DNA of 64,000 nucleotides from Streptomyces sp. CB01580 (lineage in GTDB: Bacteria; Actinomycetota; Actinomycetes; Streptomycetales; Streptomycetaceae), in assembly GCF_001905795.1 (NCBI RefSeq), contig NZ_LIXJ01000027.1:80199-144198 (forward strand), given 5' to 3'. The position numbers were made by a program, and so were the translations under genes. Position 1 is the first letter of the stretch. Each line of letters starts with the position of its first letter. This document shows positions 8,685-15,895 of the stretch, piece after piece. Under the pieces are notes generated by a model that was not told the origin of the DNA, did no database searches, and was given only the letters and a program-made list of their open reading frames with translations.

Positions 8685-9009
8685 GGTGCTGTTCCCTCCC
8701 GTGCCCGCGGCGGTGGCCGCGTGGTGTGCACGCCCCCGAGTTGCGGTGACAGCCTGCCAAATGTCCGGGCTGGTGGGGAAGCTGGGGCGGGGTTACGGCG
8801 GTTTGTGTCGCCCTGGGGGGCGGGGAGTCGTCGCTCGTCCGTCGTGGGGTCGTGACGGTTCGTGACGGTGCGGAGGTCGGTCGGGAGGGCGGGGGGAAAG
8901 GAGGGGAACAGGGCGGTTCCGGGGCTTGCGGCACCGCATAGGCTGTGCGCGGACCGTCCCCCTCGGGCAGGCCGGTCCTCACCAGCCAGACGCAGCAGGG
9001 GGCAACGCC
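8685..9009. promoter_or_regulatory. Divergent intergenic region between deaminase and nuclease-SMI1 genes
   Basis: This 325-base gap separates a minus-strand and a plus-strand gene, so it must hold both promoters. I see a direct duplication of TCGTGACGG near 8850-8870 and a purine-rich stretch at 8883-8910. No coding sequence or convincing -35/-10 pair could be assigned by eye. Confidence 0.4.
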
Positions 9010-9987
9010 ATGACGACAGGTCGGCCCGGGCAGCAGGCCGCGCCGCCGAACGCGGCCTATGCCGGGCAGCTCGTGCACTTCCCGGATCCGGTCCGTGCGG
9101 CGCGGCATCCCGCGGGTGTGCGGATAGGCATGGACGGGAGCCCGGACTTCTCGCCGTACGCGCGCGCCGCCGCGGAGATCGCCGAGCCCCCGCAGGGGTT
9201 CGGTGTGGACGAGCTGCGGTTGACGGACTACGTCTCGGCCAACGCGGCGCTGGCGGCGAGCGGTCATGAGCTGTGGGACACGATTCCGGCGGTCGCGACG
9301 CCGCACGGCTGGACGTGGCACCACGTTCCCGGCGGTCGGCGCATGGAGCTGATCCCGGTCGAGGTCAAGGCACTGCTGAGGCATCACGCGGGTCTCGCGG
9401 CGACGCAGGTCGACCAGGACAAGCGGGGCACCCGGCCGTTGCAGGAGACCCGGCCCGCGCACTTCGGTCTGCCGAAGGGTGCCGTGGCGGTGACCGAGCA
9501 GCAGGTGCAGGGGGTCGAGGAGGACCTGGGCTACCGGCTGCCGGGTGCGTACCGTTCGTTCCTCAAGGCGGCGGGTGGTTCGGCGCCGGTCGGCGCCGCG
9601 CTCGACGCGCAGCTGGGGCTCCTGGTCGATCAGCCGTTCTTCACGGTGCGCGAGGAGGCCGCCGTGAACGATCTGGTGTATGTGAACAAGTGTCTGCGGG
9701 ACCATCTGACCAAGGATTTCCTGGGGGTCGCCTTCGTCCAGGGCGGTCTGCTCGCGGTGAAGGTGAAAGGTTCCGGTACCGGTTCGGTGTGGTTCTGCGC
9801 GTACGACGACGCGCGGGACCGGGACGGCTGGAACGTGCAGGAGCGGGTGGACCGGCTGCTGCTGCCGTGCGGTGACGACTTCGATGCGTTCCTGGAGCGT
9901 CTGGCGGGCAATCCGCCGGAGCTGGAGACCGTGGCGAACCTGATGGTGGACGGTGGCTTCGCGCGGGCCGTCCCGGTGGAGGGATGA
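9010..9987 (+). CDS. WHH-type HNH nuclease domain fused to SMI1/KNR4 (SUKH-1) domain
   Basis: The 325-residue protein has two parts. Residues about 30-125 read as a WHH/LHH-type HNH/Endo VII toxin nuclease: a DELRLTDYVSANAAL opening, then GWTWHHVPGGRRMELIPVEV and LLRHHAG, where the His pair and the later His are the expected catalytic or metal residues. Residues about 155-310 form a SMI1/KNR4 domain (VEEDLGYRLPGAYRSFLKAAGG, DFLGVAFVQGG, VWFCAYDD). Toxin-like and antidote-like modules are thus on one chain. The ATG at 9010 has AGGGGGC upstream; an in-frame start at 8926 lacks one. The next gene follows 5 bases after the stop, so they form an operon. Confidence 0.8.
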   Translation: MTTGRPGQQAAPPNAAYAGQLVHFPDPVRAARHPAGVRIGMDGSPDFSPYARAAAEIAEPPQGFGVDELRLTDYVSANAALAASGHELWDTIPAVATPHGWTWHHVPGGRRMELIPVEVKALLRHHAGLAATQVDQDKRGTRPLQETRPAHFGLPKGAVAVTEQQVQGVEEDLGYRLPGAYRSFLKAAGGSAPVGAALDAQLGLLVDQPFFTVREEAAVNDLVYVNKCLRDHLTKDFLGVAFVQGGLLAVKVKGSGTGSVWFCAYDDARDRDGWNVQERVDRLLLPCGDDFDAFLERLAGNPPELETVANLMVDGGFARAVPVEG

Positions 9988-9992
9988 GCGCG

Positions 9993-12707
9993 ATGGTGAC
10001 GTTCGCGCAGGCGCAGGAGCGCGCCGATGAGTGGATCAACGGCGATGTACCCGCGTATCAGCACCGGGAGGTGCGGGTGCGGGAGTTCGAGCTGGGGTTC
10101 GTCGTGTGGGGCGAGGACCGTGCCGAGGGGCCGGTCTCGGACGGCGGCAGGCAGCGGCTGGTGATCGCCAGGGACAGCGGTGAGGCCACGTTGTGGCCGG
10201 GGCTGCCGGTGGGCGAGATCATCCGGCGGTACGAGGAGGAGTACGGGACGGTCGCCGCCGCGCCGGCCGCTCCGGAGCCGCCGCAGCGGGTCGATCTGAA
10301 TCAGACCTCCTTCCTGTTGAGCCCGCCGGAGTGGCTCCAGGAGGCGGCGGACAAGCTGGGCATTCCCGATCACCGGAACGACCGGAACGACGGTGGGGAG
10401 CGGAACGAGCAGGGCGGCCGGGACGACCGGGGCGGCCGGGCCGAGGTCCCGGAGGTCCCGGGCGCGCCTTCGTCGACCGGAGGTACGGGCGGGGGCGCGC
10501 CCGGAGTTGCGGCCGGAGGCATGTCCGGAGCTGTGGGCGGGGGCCGGGTCGAGTACGAGCCCACCGCGAACGACGGCGTTCCGGCGTCGCCGCCGAGCGT
10601 GCCCGCCGGTTCCACGCCGTGGGACGGGACCGACACCAACGCGGGTTCGGACGAGGGCTCGGTCCCGCTTCCCGCCACGGTGTTCGCGCCGCCGCTCTCG
10701 GGCGCCGACGACGAGGGCACCCCGCCGCCGGTCGTGCCCGCCGACGCGCCGACCGCGCTGATGTCCGGTGGCAGTCAGTTGCCGCCGACGGCGATCGTCC
10801 CGGGGCTGGACTCGCCGCGCGCCGCCGGTTCCGCGCCGGGGGCGCAGGCAGCGGACGCGCCGGGTACTCCCGCGTCCGGTACCCCTGTGCCGGGGGCTCC
10901 CGCGCCCGGTACTCCCGCGCCCGGTACTCCCGCGCCCGGCACCCCTGTGCCGGGGACCCCCGCCCCGGCCCCGGGTACGCCCGTGCCCGGCGCGCCCGGG
11001 GCCGGCGCGCCCGGGGCCGGTGACATCGCGGACGCGACCACCAGCAAGGCCGTCGTGCCGCCGCGCGGTACGCGTGGGGGCGGCCCCTCGACCCCGCCGC
11101 CGCCCGGTGTGCCCGGCGCGCCGGTGGCGCCGCCCTCGGGTCCGGGTGCGCCCGGGGCCCCGGCCGGCGGGTACCTGCCGACGCAGCTCGTTCCCGAGCA
11201 GGGTCCGCCCGGTCCTCCGAGTCCGCCGGGTCCTCCGGGTGCGCCTGGGGTTCCTGGTGGTTCGGTGCCGCCTGCGCCTCCTGGTTCGACGCCTCCGCCG
11301 GGTGGTGGGGTGCATCATGCCGCGACGATGCTCGCCGACCCGAGCATCGGTGGCCCCGGCCTGCCGCAGCCTCCCGGTCCGCCCGGCCCTCCCGGTCCCC
11401 CCGGTCCTCCCGGGGTTCCCGGTGGTGCCGACGCTTCCGGCGCGCCGCAGCCGCCGAGTCCGCCCGGTCCGCCCGGTCCGCCGGGTCCTCCGGGTGCGCC
11501 TGGGGTTCCTGGTGGTTCGGTGCCGCCTGCGCCTCCTGGTTCGACGCCTCCGCCGGGTGGTGGGGTGCATCACGCGGCGACGATGCTCGCCGACCCGAGC
11601 ATCGGTGGCCCCGGCATGCCGCAGCCTCCCGGTCCGCCCGGCCCTCCCGGTGCGCCGCAGGGGCCCGGTCCCGTACCGCAGCCCGGGCACACCCCGCCGC
11701 CCGCCGCGTACGGCTACCCGCAGCAGTCCGGGCAGCCGACCGTCGGCCCCGGCTACCAGGCCGTGCTGCGCTACCGCGCGCACGACGGCAGCGAGCAGCA
11801 GCTGATCCGCCGCTCGGCACCCGGCACCCCGCACCCGGAGTGGCAGATGCTGCACGAGCTGCGCGCGATGAACGTGCCGCCGCAGCAGGTCATCGAGCTG
11901 CACACCGAGCTGGAGTCGTGCGAGCTGCCCGGTGGCTACTGCGCGCGGATGATCCGTGAGACCTGGCCGCAGGTGCGGATCACCAGCGTCGCCCCGTACG
12001 GCACCGATCACGCCAGCCGGCAGCAGGGCATGCGGCATCTGCTGACGCATCAGGGCGAGCTGCACCAGGTGGCGGACGGTCCCGCGCGCCCCGCGCCGGT
12101 GCGGGCGCCGCTGCCGCAGATGCCGCCCGCGCCGCCGGTGCCTCCGGAGGCCGTCGCGCAGGAGATGGTGCAGTCCTTCGGCCCGCAGGGCATCCTGCGC
12201 TTCGATCAGCGCGCGGTGTCCCGGCAGGGTGTGCCCGAGACCGTGGCGCGGGCGCTGGTGTGGGCGGGGCTGCCCGCCGACTTCGGGCCGTTCTTCTGGG
12301 CGCAGCCCGGGCAGCCGGTGGTGCCGACACTGGCCGAGCTGGCCGCGCAGCGGCAGATCCAGGCGGCGCCGGACGCGGGGGCGTACCTCGTGATGGGGAC
12401 CGACTTCGGCCGGGCGATCTGCGTCCAGTACGGCACGGCGAACATCGTGGCCGTACCGGTCGAGGCGGGGCCGGGCGGGCAGTCGGTGGCGCCGCAGTTC
12501 GTGAACACCGGGCTGCCGGAGTTCCAGCGTTCGATGGCGTTGCTCGGCCGGATGTGGCGGCTGCGCTTCGGGCTCAACCCGGAGCAGGCGGGCCGTTGGA
12601 CGGTCGACTTCCAGGCCCAGTTGGCGGCGCTGGACGGGGCGGCGCTGGCGTCGCCGGAGAGCTGGTGGTCCGTACTGCTCGAACAGATGTGGGACGGGCT
12701 GCTCTGA
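9993..12707 (+). CDS. Deaminase-like/SUKH-4 fusion with collagen-like repeats
   Basis: The 904-residue protein has four zones. A conserved N-terminal domain (about 1-115) starts TFAQAQERADEWINGD. A low-complexity region (about 120-575) is built of Pro, Gly, Ala and Thr and includes PGTPAPGTPAP and collagen-like GPPGPPGPP runs. A domain at about 585-700 contains HPEWQMLHELRAMNVPPQQVIELHTELESC and LPGGYC; the HTE plus later cysteines look like a toxin-type nucleotide deaminase. A C-terminal SUKH-4 domain (about 720-904) ends WWSVLLEQMWDGLL. I preferred the ATG at 9993 because GGAGGG lies 9 bases upstream; the ATG at 9984 directly abuts that site. No signal peptide is seen, so the collagen-like part is presumably an intracellular linker. 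Confidence 0.75.
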   Translation: MVTFAQAQERADEWINGDVPAYQHREVRVREFELGFVVWGEDRAEGPVSDGGRQRLVIARDSGEATLWPGLPVGEIIRRYEEEYGTVAAAPAAPEPPQRVDLNQTSFLLSPPEWLQEAADKLGIPDHRNDRNDGGERNEQGGRDDRGGRAEVPEVPGAPSSTGGTGGGAPGVAAGGMSGAVGGGRVEYEPTANDGVPASPPSVPAGSTPWDGTDTNAGSDEGSVPLPATVFAPPLSGADDEGTPPPVVPADAPTALMSGGSQLPPTAIVPGLDSPRAAGSAPGAQAADAPGTPASGTPVPGAPAPGTPAPGTPAPGTPVPGTPAPAPGTPVPGAPGAGAPGAGDIADATTSKAVVPPRGTRGGGPSTPPPPGVPGAPVAPPSGPGAPGAPAGGYLPTQLVPEQGPPGPPSPPGPPGAPGVPGGSVPPAPPGSTPPPGGGVHHAATMLADPSIGGPGLPQPPGPPGPPGPPGPPGVPGGADASGAPQPPSPPGPPGPPGPPGAPGVPGGSVPPAPPGSTPPPGGGVHHAATMLADPSIGGPGMPQPPGPPGPPGAPQGPGPVPQPGHTPPPAAYGYPQQSGQPTVGPGYQAVLRYRAHDGSEQQLIRRSAPGTPHPEWQMLHELRAMNVPPQQVIELHTELESCELPGGYCARMIRETWPQVRITSVAPYGTDHASRQQGMRHLLTHQGELHQVADGPARPAPVRAPLPQMPPAPPVPPEAVAQEMVQSFGPQGILRFDQRAVSRQGVPETVARALVWAGLPADFGPFFWAQPGQPVVPTLAELAAQRQIQAAPDAGAYLVMGTDFGRAICVQYGTANIVAVPVEAGPGGQSVAPQFVNTGLPEFQRSMALLGRMWRLRFGLNPEQAGRWTVDFQAQLAALDGAALASPESWWSVLLEQMWDGLL
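11221..11651 (+). repeat. Recent 176-bp direct duplication inside the collagen-like region
   Basis: Bases 11221-11396 recur at 11476-11651, offset 255 bases (85 codons), with only a handful of differences. The repeat encodes a Gly-Pro-rich block ending in GGGVHHAATMLADPSIGGPG. The frame is preserved, so the gene has grown by in-frame duplication. Confidence 0.9.
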
Positions 12708-12753
12708 CGGATGCGGGCGGCCCGGTCGTACGGATGCGGGCGGGCCGCAGGTT

Positions 12754-12786
12754 CGGCGCCCGGCTCCCGGAAGGGGCCGGGCGCCG
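12754..12786 (+). terminator. Hairpin terminator after the SUKH-4 fusion gene
   Basis: Perfect 11-base arms at 12754-12764 and 12776-12786 enclose an 11-base loop whose ends can also pair. It lies 46 bases beyond the stop at 12707. Confidence 0.7.
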
Positions 12787-12916
12787 CGCCGTGTCGTGCC
12801 GCGCCGTGTCGTGCCGCGCCGTGTCGTGCCGCGCCGTGTCGTGCCGCGCCGTGTCGTGCCGCGTTGTGCTGCGTCGTGTCGTGCCGCGTCGTGTCGTGTC
12901 GTGCCGTGTCGTGCTG
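12784..12916. repeat. GTGTC/GTGCC/GCGCC minisatellite
   Basis: About 130 bases consist of pentamers GTGTC, GTGCC and GCGCC, arranged first as a 15-base unit repeated about five times and then more irregularly. It fills most of the 321-base gap between the SUKH-4 fusion and the coiled-coil gene. It creates spurious long reading frames on both strands. A shorter relative lies at 26711-26770. Confidence 0.85.
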
Positions 12917-13028
12917 TGAAACCCGTCGCTTCCCTCCGAAAAGCCGTTGATCGATTCCGACTTCTGCGCCGAATTGCCGCATCCTTGACCTGTTGCTGCT
13001 GTTCGGCGAGTCGGAAAGAGGCTGAGGG

Positions 13029-14000
13029 ATGAGTTCTGCACCGGGGTCCGGACTTGGCTTCGTCGGCGTGCGGGGGCGCGGCTACCGTCCGGAGCAGGTG
13101 GACCGGGCTCTGGCCGGGCTGGAGGGCGAGCGGGACGAGGCGCGCGAGCGGGTGGCCCGGCTGACGGCGCAGGTTGAGGACCTGTCGGCCGAGACGGTCC
13201 GGCTGCGCGAGGTGGTCGCCGGGCTCGCCCCGCAGGACTACGCCTCGCTCGGCGAGCGCGCCCAGCGGATCCTGGCGCTCGCGGAGGGCGAGGCCGGTTC
13301 CATGCGGAGCGCCGCGCAGGAGGAGGCGCAGGCGCTGCGGGACGCGGCGGACGAGGCGGGCCGGGCGGTGCGCGGGTCGGCGCGGGCGGATGCCGAGGCG
13401 ATGCGTGCGGCGGTCGGTGAATACGCCGAGGAGGCGCTGGCCACGGCCCGCACGGAGGCCGAGGGGCTCGTCGCGGAGGCCCGTACGGACGCCGAGGAGA
13501 CGCGGGAACAGGCGCGGTTCATGATGGAGGAGACGCGCCGTCGCACCGAGAGCGTCCTCGTGCACCAGGAGCAGGAGCACGCCGATCGGTGGAAGACGGC
13601 CGAGGGAGAAGTGGCCGAGGCCGAGGCGGCGCAGGTGGCACGCCACGACGAGTTGACCGAGCGGGCGGAGGCCGGGCTGGCCGAGGCGCGGCGCGAACTG
13701 GCGCGTGCGGAGGAGGAGGCGCGGCACACCGACGAGAACGCCGAGGCGCGGGCGGCCGAACTGGTCGCGGAGGGCAGGCTCCGCGAGGAGCGGGTGGTCC
13801 GGGAGACAGAACGGATCCTGCGGGAGCACGAGGAGGCCCGCGAGGAGATGCACGCGCACATGACGTACGTGCGCAACACGCTGGCGGCGCTCACCGGGCG
13901 GGTGGTCCCGGACCCGACGGAGGAGGCGCCGGAGGCCGAGCCCGAGTCGGACGCGGAGACGGGGACGGGGACGGGGTCCGGCGCGAAGTCGGAGGGCTGA
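13029..14000 (+). CDS. DivIVA-like coiled-coil cytoskeletal protein
   Basis: The 323-residue protein starts with a DivIVA-like N-terminal motif (FVGVRGRGYRPEQVDRALAG) and continues as one long Ala/Glu/Arg-rich coiled coil (about residues 25-290) with almost no proline. A short acidic Thr/Gly tail ends it. Streptomyces has several such proteins (DivIVA, Scy, FilP and proteins often annotated as cellulose-binding), which organise tip growth or form filaments; sequence alone does not say which this resembles. It is transcribed alone and ends at a large inverted repeat (14002-14071). Confidence 0.75.
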   Translation: MSSAPGSGLGFVGVRGRGYRPEQVDRALAGLEGERDEARERVARLTAQVEDLSAETVRLREVVAGLAPQDYASLGERAQRILALAEGEAGSMRSAAQEEAQALRDAADEAGRAVRGSARADAEAMRAAVGEYAEEALATARTEAEGLVAEARTDAEETREQARFMMEETRRRTESVLVHQEQEHADRWKTAEGEVAEAEAAQVARHDELTERAEAGLAEARRELARAEEEARHTDENAEARAAELVAEGRLREERVVRETERILREHEEAREEMHAHMTYVRNTLAALTGRVVPDPTEEAPEAEPESDAETGTGTGSGAKSEG

Positions 14001-14001
14001 A

Positions 14002-14071
14002 CTGTCGGGTGACCTGAGGCCGAAAGCATGTGTGCCAGGGCGTGGCCGCCCGGTCCGAGGTCACCCGACAG
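14002..14071. terminator. Perfect 14-bp inverted repeat with a 42-base loop
   Basis: Bases 14002-14015 and 14058-14071 are exact reverse complements. The repeat begins 1 base past the stop of the plus-strand coiled-coil gene and faces the minus-strand DUF397 gene, so a role as a shared terminator is likely. The unusually large loop leaves other roles open. Confidence 0.55.
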
Positions 14072-14146
14072 ACATCTGAGCCGGAAGGCCGGACCCGGCT
14101 CCGACGACGGGCGGATCGGTGCATGCCACGGAGATTCCGGCGTCGG

Positions 14147-14374
14147 CTACCGCCCGGGGCGGAAGCGGTGGTCCTTCTTGAGCTCGGTTATGAACGAGGT
14201 CCAGGAGTGCGCGGCGAAGGTGAGTGCCGGGCCGTCGGCGGCTTTGCTGTCACGGACGGGGACGATTCCGGGGAAGCCGTCCCCCACCTCCACGCAGTCG
14301 CCTCCCTCCTGATTGCTGTAGCTGCTTTTGCGCCAGGCGACGGCGGTCGGATCGGGAAGAGACGGTCGCGTCAT
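14147..14374 (-). CDS. DUF397 protein
   Basis: The 75-residue protein shows the DUF397 pattern: VAWRKSSYSNQEGGDCVEVGDGFPGIVPVRDSK followed by LTFAAHSWTSFITELK. Members pair with Scr1/WhiJ-type HTH regulators across Streptomyces and are thought to modulate them. Here it lies directly downstream of, and overlaps by 125 bases in another frame, the HTH gene at 14250-15194, so the two are translationally linked. Function in the pair is inferred from family context. Confidence 0.9.
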   Translation of the reverse strand: MTRPSLPDPTAVAWRKSSYSNQEGGDCVEVGDGFPGIVPVRDSKAADGPALTFAAHSWTSFITELKKDHRFRPGR

Positions 14375-15194
14375 GGTGGTCGTCCTCCATCGCGGATCGG
14401 ATCGTGTCGAGCGACATGTGAGGGGGCAGAGCCGCTGCCCGGAGGTGATCGTAGGTCACCGCGAAGCGCCTGACCTCCTCCGGTTCCTCGACCAACTGGC
14501 CGTAGTGCGCGCCTTCCGTATAGCCGACTTCCGTGCCGTCGGGGAGATCCAGAACGGTCAGGGAATCGCCCAGGGCATCATGCTCGCCGTGGGCGAACGG
14601 CAGCACCTGCACGGTGATGTGCGGCTCCTCGGCCGCGGCCAGCAGACGGGCCAGTTGGTCCCGCATGACGTCCGGGCCGCCCACCGGGCGCCGCAGCACA
14701 GCCTCGTCGAGGATCACCCACAGCTCGGGGCGGTCGGCACCGCGCAGGCGGGCCTGGCGGGCCATGCGCGCCGACAGCCGCTCCTCCAACTGCTCTTTGC
14801 TCTTGAGCGTGCGTCCGACGCTCAGGAGCGCCCGCGCGTAGGGCTCGGTCTGGAGCAGACCCGGCACGACATGCGCGACGTATTGCCTGATCGCCCGCGC
14901 CCGTGCCGAGAGGGTCATGAACGCCTGTGCCCAGTCGGGGAACGCCTCGCGGTAGACGTATGGCCACAGGTCGATCAGCAGGTCGTCCGCCACCAGCGCG
15001 GTGTCCAGGGCCTGTGCCAGTTCCTGGGTCGGCCTGGCTCCGGAGGCCCGCTCGATCTGGGTGATCCGGGTGCTGACGACGTGTGTCATGTTCCCCAGCT
15101 CGGCCTGGGTCAGCCCGGCCGCCGTACGGAGTCTGCGTACGCGTGAACCGAACAGAGCGGCCATCGACTGCTGGGGATCGATCGCTTTGGCCAT
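14250..15194 (-). CDS. WhiJ/Scr1-type helix-turn-helix regulator (DUF5753)
   Basis: The 314-residue cytosolic regulator has an XRE-type HTH near residues 15-70 (FGSRVRRLRTAAGLTQAELG, then STRITQIERASGARPT). A DUF5753 domain follows (about 105-285), with QYVAHVVPGLLQTEPYARALL and VQVLPFAHGEHDALGDSL. Such regulators control development or antibiotic genes together with a DUF397 partner and often an RsbW-like ATPase; all three are present here. The last 40 residues are Arg/Gly-rich and come from reading through the start of the DUF397 gene. Family members usually stop close to that start, so the extended tail may reflect loss of the normal stop. Confidence 0.88.
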   Translation of the reverse strand: MAKAIDPQQSMAALFGSRVRRLRTAAGLTQAELGNMTHVVSTRITQIERASGARPTQELAQALDTALVADDLLIDLWPYVYREAFPDWAQAFMTLSARARAIRQYVAHVVPGLLQTEPYARALLSVGRTLKSKEQLEERLSARMARQARLRGADRPELWVILDEAVLRRPVGGPDVMRDQLARLLAAAEEPHITVQVLPFAHGEHDALGDSLTVLDLPDGTEVGYTEGAHYGQLVEEPEEVRRFAVTYDHLRAAALPPHMSLDTIRSAMEDDHHDATVSSRSDRRRLAQKQLQQSGGRRLRGGGGRLPRNRPRP

Positions 15195-15341
15195 GGCGTC
15201 ACTTCCTCTGCTTACGGCCAGGGCGGTAATGCTTCGTCACCTTCCGACCCTAGGCATGCTGGTCGATTCTTGACTGCGGAACGTAGCGGATTCCGCACTC
15301 TGTGGGATGCGTGAGGAACGACGGGATGGGATGGGCGCACC

Positions 15342-15863
15342 ATGCTCAGGGCAGTGACTGTGCCGGACGACGGGCCGGAGCGGGAGCCGGACGGGGGTTT
15401 GCCCGCGGAAGGGCGGGATTCGGAGGCGTTCGGAGGAGGCCGACGGACGTTCGTCTCACGGCAGTTCCCTTCCACGGCTCGCGGTGCGCGGCTCGCCCGG
15501 CGGGTGATGGCGAGGCATCTCGACCAGTGGGGGTTCCCGCCGGGGTCGGACACCTCCTGCACCGTCGCCCTGGTGGTCGCCGAGCTCGCCGCCAACGCCG
15601 TGCGTCATGGCAGGGTCCGTGGCCGGAACCTTCTCCTGAACGCGACGTACGAGACGGACGCCCGGCGTATCCGCGTCGAGGTGTCCGACGCGTGCCCGGA
15701 CCTGCCGCCGGCTGGCCCGTCCAGGCCGGCCGATGACGAGGAGTCGGGGCGCGGTCTGGTCCTGGTCGACGTGCTGGCCGCCCGGTGGGGGGTCGTTCCC
15801 CGTGCTCCCTTCGGGAAGACGGTGTGGGCGGAGTGCGTCGCCGAACCGGCCGACGCCGGTTAG
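15342..15863 (+). CDS. RsbW-like ATP-binding protein (HATPase_c_2)
   Basis: This 173-residue protein has the GHKL ATP-binding fold of anti-sigma kinases: the N box VVAELAANAVRHGRV (about residues 80-94), the IRVEVSDACPDLPP G1 region, and the G2 motif SGRGLVLVDVLAARWGV (about 133-149), ending in a KTVWAEC strand. It lacks any second domain. It is divergent from the HTH/DUF397 pair, completing the trio recurrent in Streptomyces. GTG at 15360 is an alternative start. A role as anti-sigma or regulatory kinase is inferred. Confidence 0.85.
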   Translation: MLRAVTVPDDGPEREPDGGLPAEGRDSEAFGGGRRTFVSRQFPSTARGARLARRVMARHLDQWGFPPGSDTSCTVALVVAELAANAVRHGRVRGRNLLLNATYETDARRIRVEVSDACPDLPPAGPSRPADDEESGRGLVLVDVLAARWGVVPRAPFGKTVWAECVAEPADAG

Positions 15864-15895
15864 CGGTTGATCGTGGGCGGGCCCCGTCGGCGTCG

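Noticed and set aside
12206..13041. Minus-strand proteins rich in HDT, TRHD and ARHGA repeats
   Set aside because: They are translations of the GTGTC minisatellite and lie antisense to well-supported genes.
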